Assembly: GCF_040802235.1 (NCBI RefSeq)
Contig: NC_133170.1
Location: 47,439,501 to 47,503,500, forward strand
DNA: 64,000 nt
Reading direction: 5' to 3'
From: Manis javanica
Lineage: Eukaryota > Chordata > Mammalia > Pholidota > Manidae
Shown here: positions 33,101-40,043 of the stretch, piece by piece
How the letters are laid out: each line of letters begins with the position of its first letter
Position numbering within the stretch: the first letter of the stretch is position 1
The notes under the pieces: generated by a model
Seen by the model: the letters and a program-made list of their open reading frames with translations, nothing else
Told to the model about the DNA's origin: nothing
Database searches by the model: none
Position numbers and translations under genes: made by a program

Positions 33101-35909
33101 ATCAATCATGACATTTCCCTATGAGACTGGAAGAATCAATACCAGAGAGAAGGGGAATTATACCTGGAAGGTAAATTCTTTTTCAGATTGTATGGAATGG
33201 TGACAGTTACTTCCAGTTGAAGATTAGGGATTGGCATATAGGTGTGAGGCCAAGGCTCTTCTAGGTATGGATTTCAGTTGTCTTCATAGAGGTTTTTGTA
33301 GAAGGAATTTTAACTTCTATCCTGTATAGGTAGTGAATGTGCATAAGGAGAATTTGGTTGCGGGTACAGGCTTGGGAGAGAGATAAGGAACCAGTTGAGG
33401 ATGTAGAAGGTAGATGTGGCATGAGTTAAATGGTACAAATAGTAAGGTAGCATTTAGTGCATCATTAAGAGGATGAACTTCCACTTTACTCTGGGCATTC
33501 TGTTGTTAGTTTCTAGATTATTGTTTGTGATCCAGCTAGATTTGTTGTTAGGTTTTTGGCCCTGAAATCATGAAACCATAGTTTTAGAAATTGAGGTGTT
33601 AGAACAATTTAATATGATTTACATTTTTAGCTATAGTGTCCATTTTCACTGCATTTCTGATTTATGTAGAGAAGCACAGGTCTTTCAAACAGAATAGTCA
33701 CCAGAGGATCACCCACTACACTGCTGCTTATTACTGTTTGTCTGTCTGGATATTTTGCTTATGGGGATCACTGTCCTTCTTTCCCAGTTGTTGTTATTGT
33801 CAGTTACTGATGATATAATGCAAACCAGTTATTTTCTTCTGCTGAAATACGAGCTTTTTAAAGGAAGGAATTTTGGTTAGTTATGTTCACTGCTAATATA
33901 TTACCTAGCCACCTGTCAGAGTACCCACATGCATTCAATCAGTATTTGATGTGTGAACTAACAGGTTACAAGGGCATTAAAGAAAACAATTACTTGATTA
34001 TTAAAGGCAGAGAAGACTCTTAGAAGCATTATTGAAGGGCTTTAAGTAATTTTTTGGAAATGATCCTTATGATTGTGTGGCCAAAGTCAAATGTCCAGAG
34101 AAGAGGTGTTTTGTTTGTCTAACAATTATGTCTGAAAATCATGACCCCACCCCCAGTCAGTAGTCAATGTCCAATCTGTTTCTTTTCCATAAGAATTAGC
34201 ACATAGTTCAAACAAGTAGTCAACAATTTGTTTCTTTTTCTGTAAGAATTAGCACAGAGTTGTAATAGCCAGATTTTACCTATTTTCATCATTTTTTCTG
34301 TATTTAGAGTTGATACTTTAATACTCTAAAAGGCAAACTTTTCCTCCTTTGCTATTAAATTTTAGTCCTTGTTCTAAGAGTTTGTACTGCAAGTGGCCTT
34401 TTTCAGCTACCAGTTACAATGTAAGGTCTTCTCAGTTTCCTTGTAAAAGATGAAAAAGATGTAAATAGCCAGAGAAGTTTGTTTCCTTTGAAGAAGTTTT
34501 TTTTTTCTTATTAATTACAACGCCCTATATGCAGAACCATAAAATATTTCTTGTGCACTGCTGCCTCCTGTTGTAAAGGGAAGAAATAGCCCTTGCCGAT
34601 AAAAAAAATATAGTCTATGGGCAAAAACAATATAGGCTTGGCTACTTTAAGATACTTTTTTTTATTGCTGGTTTGTATTAAATCACGAATTTATTAACAT
34701 TTTGTATGATAAGCTTAATAAACACAGTATGCTAAATGAAAGTGAATGCAGGTTACCATAACTAGGTGATAAAGTTGAATAGTATGTTATCTATTACTAT
34801 ATGACAGTTAAAACTTAGTGGCTTAAAAATGTATACATTTATTATCTCACAGTTTCTGAAGGTTAGGAATATGGATGTGGCTTAGATGCCTGCCCCTTGC
34901 TCAAGGTTTCTTAGGAGGTTGTAGTCCTGCTGTGGGCAGGGCTCTGGTCTCATGTAAAGGCTTTAATAGGAAGTGATCTGCTTCCAGACTTACTCATGTG
35001 ATTGTTGGCAGGATTCAGTTCCTTTTAAGTTGTTGCACTGAGGGTCTCAGTTACTTGTTGGCTTTGGCTGGAGACCACCCTCAGTTCCTTAGTTTGTGGG
35101 CAGTCCTAGGGCAGTTCACAGTATGGCATCTGGCTTTTTTCAGAGTGAGTGTATAAGAGAATGCTTAAGATGGAAGCCATAGTGTTTTGTAATTTACCAT
35201 TTCATGCACCTGTAGTAAGTCAGTCTAGCCCACTAAAGGAGAGAGAGTTGCACAAGCACATGGATTCCAGGATGAGGGATCACTGGAGGCCGTCTTAGAG
35301 GCTGCTGCCATGCATGGCAGCATACAGATGTCAGTATATTCCCTAGAAAGGGAAAGCATATTTCTGAACTACTACATTATTCATTTTATTTTGCCAATTA
35401 GAAACAGTTGAAGTTAGCAGATGGCATCTAATTTTAAAAATCAGAAGCTCTAGTTCTGTGAACAAAAATACCTAAGCACTAAAGGATTTTGACTTATCAA
35501 GTGTGCTATGTGATATATATCTTTGCAATATAATAGCTACAAAAATTTGCTGTTGAACTTTAAAATACTTTGTCTTTTGCTTTTGCTCCAGTGTATAAAA
35601 CCTTATTTTGAATTCATTAATGAGATTGATGAGCATAGATGAGCATGGGTTGTATTTAATGTTAGTATTATGTACTGCTTTTCATATCTCTCTATCCTTT
35701 ATTCTCCATTAGATCGATCTGGAATAGAAAACGTCAACTCTGTGGAGGCTCTGCAGGAAACCCTCATCCGTGCATTAAGGACCTTAATTATGAAAAACCA
35801 TCCAAACGAGGCCTCTATTTTTACAAAACTTCTTCTAAAGTTGCCAGATCTTCGATCTTTAAACAACATGCACTCTGAGGAGCTTTTGGCCTTTAAAGTT
35901 CACCCCTAA
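12132..35909 (+). CDS. NR1D2: NR1D2 (REV-ERB beta) full coding region, 8 exons
   Basis: Nuclear receptor that binds ROR response elements as monomer or dimer and recruits NCoR/HDAC3 to repress clock and metabolic genes such as BMAL1. Joined exons: 12132-12147, 19792-20058, 20998-21086, 22979-23123, 24954-25576, 27332-27517, 29488-29698, 35713-35909; total 1734 nt, 577 residues plus stop, no frameshift. All introns are GT-AG and phases match. Ser-rich N-terminus (residues 1-95), C4 DNA-binding domain (about 103-170, first Cys103/Cys106, P-box EGCKGF), hinge to about 380, ligand-binding domain 380-577. The protein ends LLAFKVHP with no helix 12 activation motif, typical of REV-ERB. Heme ligands Cys382 and His566 are present (human numbering 384 and 568). 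It is two residues shorter than my recollection of the human protein, both missing in the hinge. NR1D1 is excluded by the MEVNAGGVIAY start and hinge sequence. Confidence 0.98.
12378..12383 (+). promoter_or_regulatory. E-box CACGTG in intron 1 start
   Basis: Perfect E-box 231 bp downstream of the exon 1 donor, in the context GAGCCACGTGCG, within the CpG island. Confidence 0.7.
12448..12455 (-). promoter_or_regulatory. D-box TTATGTAA
   Basis: Exact D-box consensus TTATGTAA on the minus strand (TTACATAA on +). PAR-bZIP factors DBP/TEF/HLF and the repressor NFIL3 bind this site. It lies between E-boxes in the start of intron 1; REV-ERB beta is an established D-box and E-box controlled clock gene. 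Confidence 0.75.
12487..12492 (+). promoter_or_regulatory. E-box CACGTG, first of a 50-bp spaced pair
   Basis: Perfect E-box in the context GGGGACACGTGAGG. The next site is exactly 50 bp downstream and shares the 10-mer GGGACACGTG. Confidence 0.75.
12537..12542 (+). promoter_or_regulatory. E-box CACGTG, second of a 50-bp spaced pair
   Basis: Perfect E-box in the context AGGGACACGTGGGG, sharing GGGACACGTG with the site 50 bp upstream. Confidence 0.75.
12622..12629 (+). promoter_or_regulatory. CRE-like half-site TGACGTGG
   Basis: TGACGT core within the CpG island in intron 1. Could bind CREB/ATF factors; a half-site only. Confidence 0.35.
14733..14960 (-). repeat. MIR SINE, minus strand
   Basis: TTGTTGAGCATTTATTATGTGCCAG, ATTTGAAGATGAGG, TTAAGTAACTCACTCAGGCAAGTGG and GAGCCAGGTTTTGAATCC are the MIR core and flank in antisense order (quoted in parts). 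Intron 1 of NR1D2. Confidence 0.85.
16075..16170 (-). repeat. MIR fragment, minus strand
   Basis: CTTGTAATAACTCTGGTAG, CCCATTTTGTAGATGA and GTGACTTGCTTGTCCAGGTC match MIR read on the minus strand. It lies head to head with a + strand MIR just downstream. Confidence 0.7.
16175..16385 (+). repeat. MIR SINE, plus strand
   Basis: TGCTCTGGAATTAAACAGCC, CTGACCCTGCCGTTTAGTAG, TGCTTAACTTCTCTGAG, then GGTTCTTGTGAGGATGAAAT and a CCAGTATGTACTTGATG end: MIR order on the + strand. Confidence 0.82.
17245..17390 (+). repeat. MER5-like DNA transposon remnant
   Basis: GAGCCCTTCTTAAACTTCAGTGTGC, GGCCTGGGGAACTTGTTAAAA and a GGTGGTTCTGATGATAC end fit a MER5 element. Intron 1. Confidence 0.65.
17463..17604 (+). 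repeat. Perfect 71-bp tandem duplication
   Basis: 17463-17533 and 17534-17604 are identical over all 71 bases (starting AAAATCACTGGTAGATG, ending GAACACAGGG). Two copies only, in intron 1 of NR1D2. The lack of any mismatch in a neutral sequence suggests a very recent event or an assembly error. Confidence 0.98.
17612..17760 (+). repeat. MER5A-like DNA transposon remnant
   Basis: CAGTGGTTCTTAAACCATCAG, TTTCTGATTCAACAGATCTGG and GTGCATTTCTAACAGATTTCTAGGTG follow the MER5A order (quoted in parts). It starts just after the 71-bp tandem duplication. Confidence 0.78.
19792..20058 (+). CDS. NR1D2: NR1D2 coding exon 2 (Ser-rich N-terminal domain)
   Basis: Residues 6-95. A pyrimidine-rich tract and AG at 19790-19791 precede it and GTAAGT follows. 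It encodes long serine runs and a Ser/Asn/Pro-rich region typical of the disordered A/B domain of REV-ERB proteins, which carries phosphorylation sites in the family. The exon ends one base into Lys95. An upstream in-frame ATG in the intron is ignored because the acceptor is clear and the joined frame matches exon 1. Confidence 0.96.
20059..20997 (+). other. NR1D2: NR1D2 intron 2
   Basis: Short A/T-rich intron of 939 bp between the N-terminal exon and first-finger exon. GTAAGT donor and CCTTAG acceptor. Nothing else recognised. Confidence 0.9.
20998..21086 (+). CDS. NR1D2: NR1D2 coding exon 3 (first zinc finger)
   Basis: Residues 95-124. Contains Cys103, Cys106, Cys120 and Cys123 of the first C4 zinc finger and the start of the P-box (CEGCK) that reads the AGGTCA half-site. 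The acceptor is CCTTAG and the donor GTAAAG. The splice after Lys124 falls inside the P-box, the usual position in nuclear receptor genes. Confidence 0.97.
21087..22978 (+). other. NR1D2: NR1D2 intron 3
   Basis: 1.9 kb intron between the two zinc-finger exons. Non-coding, no clear young repeat recognised. Confidence 0.9.
22979..23123 (+). CDS. NR1D2: NR1D2 coding exon 4 (second zinc finger)
   Basis: Residues 125 to 173 (last codon split). Starts GFFRRS, then carries the second C4 finger with the [10 protein letters not shown] signature and SVGMSRD. The acceptor is TTCTTAG. The donor is GTACAT, a weak match to GTRAGT (C at +4 and A at +5). Confidence 0.97.
23124..24953 (+). other. NR1D2: NR1D2 intron 4
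   Basis: 1.8 kb intron with the weak GTACAT donor. Contains a poly(T) run near 23360 and A/T-rich DNA; no gene or clear repeat recognised. Confidence 0.9.
24954..25576 (+). CDS. NR1D2: NR1D2 coding exon 5 (C-terminal extension and hinge)
   Basis: Residues 173-380. Begins [12 protein letters not shown], the C-terminal extension (GRIP box) that contacts the A/T-rich 5' part of the ROR element. The rest is the long variable hinge, rich in Gln, Ser and Asn. Compared with human from memory it lacks one residue near 255 and one Gly near 265, which explains the 577 versus 579 length. The donor after CTG is GTATAG. Confidence 0.97.
25577..27331 (+). other. NR1D2: NR1D2 intron 5
   Basis: 1.75 kb A/T-rich intron. 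A degraded MIR on the + strand is visible at about 26855-27000 (the TTCATTTTCTCATTTAAGGATAA core). Nothing else recognised. Confidence 0.85.
27332..27517 (+). CDS. NR1D2: NR1D2 coding exon 6 (start of ligand-binding domain)
   Basis: Residues 381-442. Starts VCPMSKSPY; Cys382 corresponds to the thiolate heme ligand Cys384 of human REV-ERB beta. It then carries helix 3 to helix 5 sequence ([20 protein letters not shown], then the [16 protein letters not shown] signature of nuclear receptors). In-phase exon of 62 codons with acceptor CTAG and donor GTAGGT. Confidence 0.97.
27518..29487 (+). other. NR1D2: NR1D2 intron 6
   Basis: 2.0 kb intron. A G/C-richer block at about 27890-28440 looks like an old interspersed repeat of unknown family; a MIR on the minus strand covers about 28525-28665. 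No gene seen. Confidence 0.85.
28525..28665 (-). repeat. MIR fragment, minus strand
   Basis: GCCCAGAGAGGCAAAGAGACTT and a following ACAAATTCCAGACTCCCGGGACT segment resemble MIR in antisense. Intron 6 of NR1D2. Confidence 0.6.
29488..29698 (+). CDS. NR1D2: NR1D2 coding exon 7 (ligand-binding domain core)
   Basis: Residues 443-512 plus one base of Asp513. Contains [11 protein letters not shown], the conserved FLSGKKYS segment and the helix 8 region [17 protein letters not shown]. At 29596-29598 the codon is TAT (Tyr479), where I recall Asp in human (MGAGDLLNS). Acceptor TTCCAG and donor GTAAGC are strong. Confidence 0.97.
30970..31660 (+). repeat. Old interspersed repeat, family uncertain
   Basis: Purine-rich stretch with TTTATGTTCATTTGGAGAGG, AGAAGGCTTTGTAGGGAAGA, TAACTTCTTAAGTAGGGGAATGA, similar in order to the family at 1090-1560 and 10200-10560. 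Intron 7. Confidence 0.4.
32935..33075 (-). repeat. MIR fragment, minus strand
   Basis: GGAACAGAGGGGTTAAATAA, TTTGCCCAAGGTCACAT and AAGTAGGCATAAAGG are MIR core sequence read on the minus strand. Intron 7. Confidence 0.75.
34170..34262 (+). repeat. Imperfect tandem duplication, about 54-bp period
   Basis: CTGTTTCTTTTCCATAAGAATTAGCACATAGTT is followed by a near copy TTGTTTCTTTTTCTGTAAGAATTAGCACAGAGTT (quoted in parts). Several mismatches, so it is older than the 71-bp duplication in intron 1. Confidence 0.75.
34783..35315 (-). repeat. MLT1-type MaLR LTR, minus strand
   Basis: GTTATCTATTACTATATGACAG, AAAACTTAGTGGCTTAAAAA, TTATTATCTCACAGTTTCTG at its left end and GGATCACTGGAGGCCGTCTTAGAGGCTGC at its right end (quoted in parts) are the ends of an MLT1 LTR on the minus strand. 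Same subfamily as 4623-5163. Intron 7 of NR1D2. Confidence 0.85.
35713..35909 (+). CDS. NR1D2: NR1D2 coding exon 8 (C-terminus of ligand-binding domain)
   Basis: Residues 513-577 and stop TAA. Contains helices 9-11 ([36 protein letters not shown]). His566 in the MHSEELL motif corresponds to the heme axial ligand His568 in human. The chain ends FKVHP, so there is no activation helix 12. The acceptor is CCATTAG. Confidence 0.97.
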
Positions 35910-37979
35910 GGCCTTTGTTTATTTAAGCATGAACTGATTCATGCTAACTGTACATTTTGTGCTAAAATGCTTATTTATATGTGTATACCCTATGTGGAGA
36001 TAGAAAAGACCTTTAAGACACAGAAGTGTAGGCTATCTCTGTAATCCTGTAGTAGGTGTTTGGATTGAGGTTTCTTCAGCCATGGTTAGACATCTACTGC
36101 ATTTTCCTCATAGACCAATCAGCTGTGTCGCACTTAAACTGGAGAAGTTACACTGAATTAATAGTCATGAATGTTAGACTTTTTCATCTGCCAAAACCAG
36201 AAACCATTTCGATCTCCCTTTGGTACAAATATGACAAGTAATCACAAGTACATGAGGACTTAAAAATACATTCTTTGTGGTTGAAGTTCTATTGTGTGGT
36301 GAAACTTGATTTCATCACAAGACTATTTGATCTGATAATTTGGAGACTTTGGGAATTAGGATACCTCCGTGTCTGTATTTTACCTGCCACTGGTAAGTGT
36401 GTGGTCTCAGGCAGGTTAGTTGGTTGTGGAAAGTGAGAATTGATAGTGTTCCCAATGCCTCACCTTGCAGAGATACTAAAAATGACTATAAAACATATTT
36501 ACCTCTTGGGAGATAGGCACTATGTAAATAAGGTAAAATTTTTGTTACGACAATTGTTCATAATAGTAGCCTTTTCTTATTTTTAAGCATTTCTGAGAAA
36601 ACATTTCACAGTTCACACTGACCTGTTATTCAGGGTTCCTGCATGTGTGTGGGGTATCCTTCTGGCACACACATACTCAAAGATTATGGGTACATCAGAT
36701 ACGTAGGATGTGTATATAATATGTATGTGAATATAGTTATCCATAAATAGATTTCTTCACAATATTTTAAACTGTGAGGAACTTTATCATACTAAACTTA
36801 AAAGGTGTCAGAAGACCCAAATTAGGTGCATTTTACTTGTTGATAACATATCTATTGCTTTAAATGTTTAGATAGTAGAATATTGAATTTATGCTCTATT
36901 TTTGTTTATTTAAGCAACACTTAATGTAAAAGTACAACAGACAGTCAAGTCCAAATTTCAAAAACATGTATTTTAGAGTTTGTCCTTGGTAAAATCTTCA
37001 GGGTCCTAGTTGTTCAGGAGTTCATTGAGATTCTTACCTTGTACTAAAATAAAAAGGTTGCATTGCTGCCCCTTACGTACATACTGCAGCTTGATGGGAA
37101 ATATTTTGATTCTTCTGGAAAACCAATTAATGTTTAAGAAAACTGTTTAATATGTTGGGGGGTATGTGGGTGTATAGGTATGTTCTTAGTCTACCTTTTT
37201 CTTCTCCTGAATAACACTACAGGGATTCTGTCAAAGTAGATTTAATCTGTAATTTGAAAAATGATTTAGTGTGTGACCTATCAGCTTAGATAAGGTTCAA
37301 AGAGATTTCATCCACGTTTCAAATACTGGGCTTCATTAAATAGATAAGATCAGCCTTTGCTTATGGCAGTAGAGAAGTAGCCAAAGTTGAGGATTTTATG
37401 TATGTTTTTCTGTTTCCCTGGAAAATAGCAATTAATCGAATCTTTTGGTAAAGATTGCTTTCTGTATAACTTTTGGTTTACATAAAATCACAAAAGTGAA
37501 AAGATCCCACCTTACTGTACTCAGTCTGTTCTTTTAACCGTATGTGAGCAGAATGCCTTACTTGTGATATTGCTTAACTTGTTGCTCCTGGGACTTGAAT
37601 TTCTGTGGCACTCGTTAAGTAAATTAAAAAAAGTTAAACCCTCTCATTATTAAAGAGGAAAGGTGATGGTGATGTCTTTAAATGATATAAACCATAATTG
37701 TGATTTACCTTAAATAGGTATGGCTTTTATGGGATATACAGTATAGTTTTTGTGAATTCTTTACATGATAGCATTATCTTTTTATAATTTTTTTCCTAAG
37801 ATAAATGCATAGTTTTCTTCTATGGGGGATAGAAACAGCTTTTTGAAGTAATACAGAAAACCTCAGAGATCATGTTGACTCTTAATTTTTGCCTTTTGCA
37901 TAAGCCTCTTTATAACATGTATCTTTAAAAGTTACTAAGTCTTTAGGAATGTGTAACCAGAACTGTGTTAGTATTGCTT

Positions 37980-37985
37980 AATAAA
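37980..37985 (+). terminator. NR1D2: Possible proximal polyadenylation signal of NR1D2
   Basis: AATAAA in the 3' UTR followed some 30 nt later by TGTGTACATC. Use here would give a 3' UTR of about 2.1 kb. The downstream element is weaker than at the distal site. Confidence 0.4.
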
Positions 37986-38354
37986 ACTTTAGTTAAGTTC
38001 AATATATACATGTGTACATCTATATATAGGTATGTAGATTTGCATTTTGTCTTGTAAAATTTTATTTGAACAAATTCCTCTAGGTAATGAGAAACAAAAT
38101 TAATAGTTCATATGCCACTCAGAGCATTTCTATATTGGAAAATAGCCCAGTATTGAAACTTCTAAAATTAAACCAGCAGCCAGTTTACAAGCACATTCTT
38201 TGATTGAGTCATTGTTTATAAACTTACTAAATGCAGAGAAGACAACCAGTTTTGGAAACTTCTGAGTCAGTGGGACACTGTTGATTAATTAATAATGTAC
38301 TGTATGACTTAAGTGATGCTTTAACTCTGATTTTACATTTTAAAGTTAAAATAT

Positions 38355-38400
38355 GGGCATTATGTCAGCAAACTTAAGGGCATTATGTCAGTAAGCTAAA
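38355..38400 (+). repeat. Short tandem duplication (23-bp period) in the 3' UTR
   Basis: GGGCATTATGTCAGCAAACTTAA is followed by GGGCATTATGTCAGTAAGCTAA (quoted in parts). Two copies with two or three differences, inside the NR1D2 3' UTR. Confidence 0.8.
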
Positions 38401-39026
38401 ATTTTTTTTTCTGTGCTTTTAATGTATCTCTACATGATCTGAGAGAGGATTCAAGCTTTTAGAAAGAAATAGCTGAGGGAAGGGGAAACATCTTAGGATG
38501 AAGCTTTTCTATATATAGCGATGGTTTAATTACAGATTAAAATATTAGAAGGAAATTTCAGTAGATTAAGTGTATAGCTTTTGTATCTACATGTAAAGAA
38601 ATTACCATTGTAACTTGATAAGAAATGATTTATGTAAACATCATTGCAAAGCAAGGTGTAGACGCTCAGCTAGGTTTATTACTGTGCACGAGAGTAAGTA
38701 CCTATCTCAATTATTCTTTTTCTTTTCCAATATAAAGTTTGCTGAATGTACAAGAAGAGTTTATCACTTAGGATATAGAATTTTTTAGGGATTGGGGAAA
38801 GGGGCTTTGTCAGGAAATAACCTGTAAACAAAGATTGTCTTGATTTGATTCGAAACCTTGAAGTCATTCTTGAACTAACATGGAAAATTAAAATGGCTAT
38901 TGTTTAAAAATATAGAAATATATTGTTGACAAGATATGTGTTGTTTATTTTCTACAAACTTATTGATAAGGACATGGACAATATCTTCATGTTTCTGAAA
39001 AGTAATTGTAAATGGGGGGAGGGGAT

Positions 39027-39032
39027 AATAAA
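39027..39032 (+). terminator. NR1D2: Probable distal polyadenylation signal of NR1D2
   Basis: AATAAA followed about 15 nt later by a CA cleavage candidate (about 39046-39047) and directly by a GT/T-rich stretch (GTGTGGTTTTTG). The three parts together look like a complete mammalian poly(A) site. Confidence 0.75.
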
Positions 39033-39047
39033 TTTTATTTCTAACCA

Positions 39048-40043
39048 AGTGTGGTTTTTGTCATTTTTCTATCTTGACAGTTTTGTAAGACCATTTATAG
39101 TTTAACTTATCACTGCCCCCACCCCTGGCAGAACTAAGAGGGTATCTTAAGGTAAGTCTCTAATTCATCAAGAGGTAATGTATATATGTAGGTCTTTATA
39201 AAAAAAAGATGTTATAGGTTTTTTGAGATTCCAGCAAGGATTGTGCTGTTTTCTGTAATGCCAGCCAAATGGTGGCTTGCTGTATCTGATAAGGTGGTCT
39301 TTCTGGGAAGATGATGAGATCCGAAGTGGGTATTGATTTGCCCAAGAACCAGCCTTGGCCATGAACGGGATGAGGTGCCTTTAGCAAGATGCCCCACCCC
39401 CTCCCCCTTGGCCAGTGATGATAGCCATGCCAGCTAAGCTAAGGCAGTTAACACCAGCATTCCCTGCAGTTATTTCCCAAACCAGTAACATCGCTGCTTT
39501 GTAGAGATTGTAGAGATAATTGCTTGTTAGCTGGGAGTAATGGGCTTCTTGGTTAAATTTGGAAATGCTGGGCTAGACAAAGTTACTGAGACGACCATGT
39601 CCTGTTCTCTAACAAGTGAACTCACTGTGAATCCTTCAAGGAAGGTTTAGTGGGATTTGCTTTTCCCCAGACCTTCTCCAAGTAACCACCCTTGTTTCTT
39701 CCTGTGCTGAGCACTTAGAGCTCGTTGGAGATGAATAGGTGTTCCTGCTTTGTTCTTCCATTTTCCTACTGGTGTCCACAGAATTGTGTATGACCTTTAC
39801 AAGTGAGGTGAGCTCTCTTTTTTTCTGTAATTTCTTTTTTCTCTGAACTCTCCTTATCCTAAACCCCAGCAGTTCCCCCACACCTCCATTATTATGTTGG
39901 TAAGTTCTCATCTTTTTCTCCCTACAATAGCCATTTCATTTCCTGTTCAGGTTCTGCAGTTACACACAAGTAGGGTAGTTTCCAAAGTGGAAAGCACCTA
40001 TACTTCTGTTCTCTCTCTCCTTTGCTGCCTCCAGTGACTGTTT
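39048..40043. other. Downstream intergenic DNA, nothing certain
   Basis: Just past the NR1D2 poly(A) site. The minus-strand frames at 39168-39397 overlap each other in three frames and end without similarity I can name; a degraded pseudogene cannot be excluded. No other feature seen. Confidence 0.5.

Larger units (their letters stand above)
29699..35712 (+). other. NR1D2: NR1D2 intron 7 (6.0 kb)
   Basis: Long A/T-rich intron. Contains a degraded old repeat (about 30970-31660), a LINE-like A/T-rich piece (about 31750-32060), a MIR on the minus strand (about 32935-33075), an imperfect local duplication (34170-34262) and an MLT1 LTR on the minus strand (about 34783-35315). No gene seen. Confidence 0.85.
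35910..39047 (+). other. NR1D2: NR1D2 3' untranslated region
   Basis: About 3.1 kb of A/T-rich sequence without coding potential from the TAA to the likely cleavage site. It has several ATTTA-type AU-rich spots near its start, consistent with the unstable mRNA known for this rhythmic gene. Its length agrees with the long human 3' UTR as I recall it. It contains earlier AATAAA motifs (37048-37053, 37980-37985) that could give shorter transcripts. Confidence 0.8.

Noticed and set aside
39168..39397. Possible ribosomal-protein-like processed pseudogene on the minus strand
   Set aside because: I compared the three overlapping frames with remembered small ribosomal and mitochondrial proteins and found no convincing match; no poly(A) tail or target-site duplication seen.
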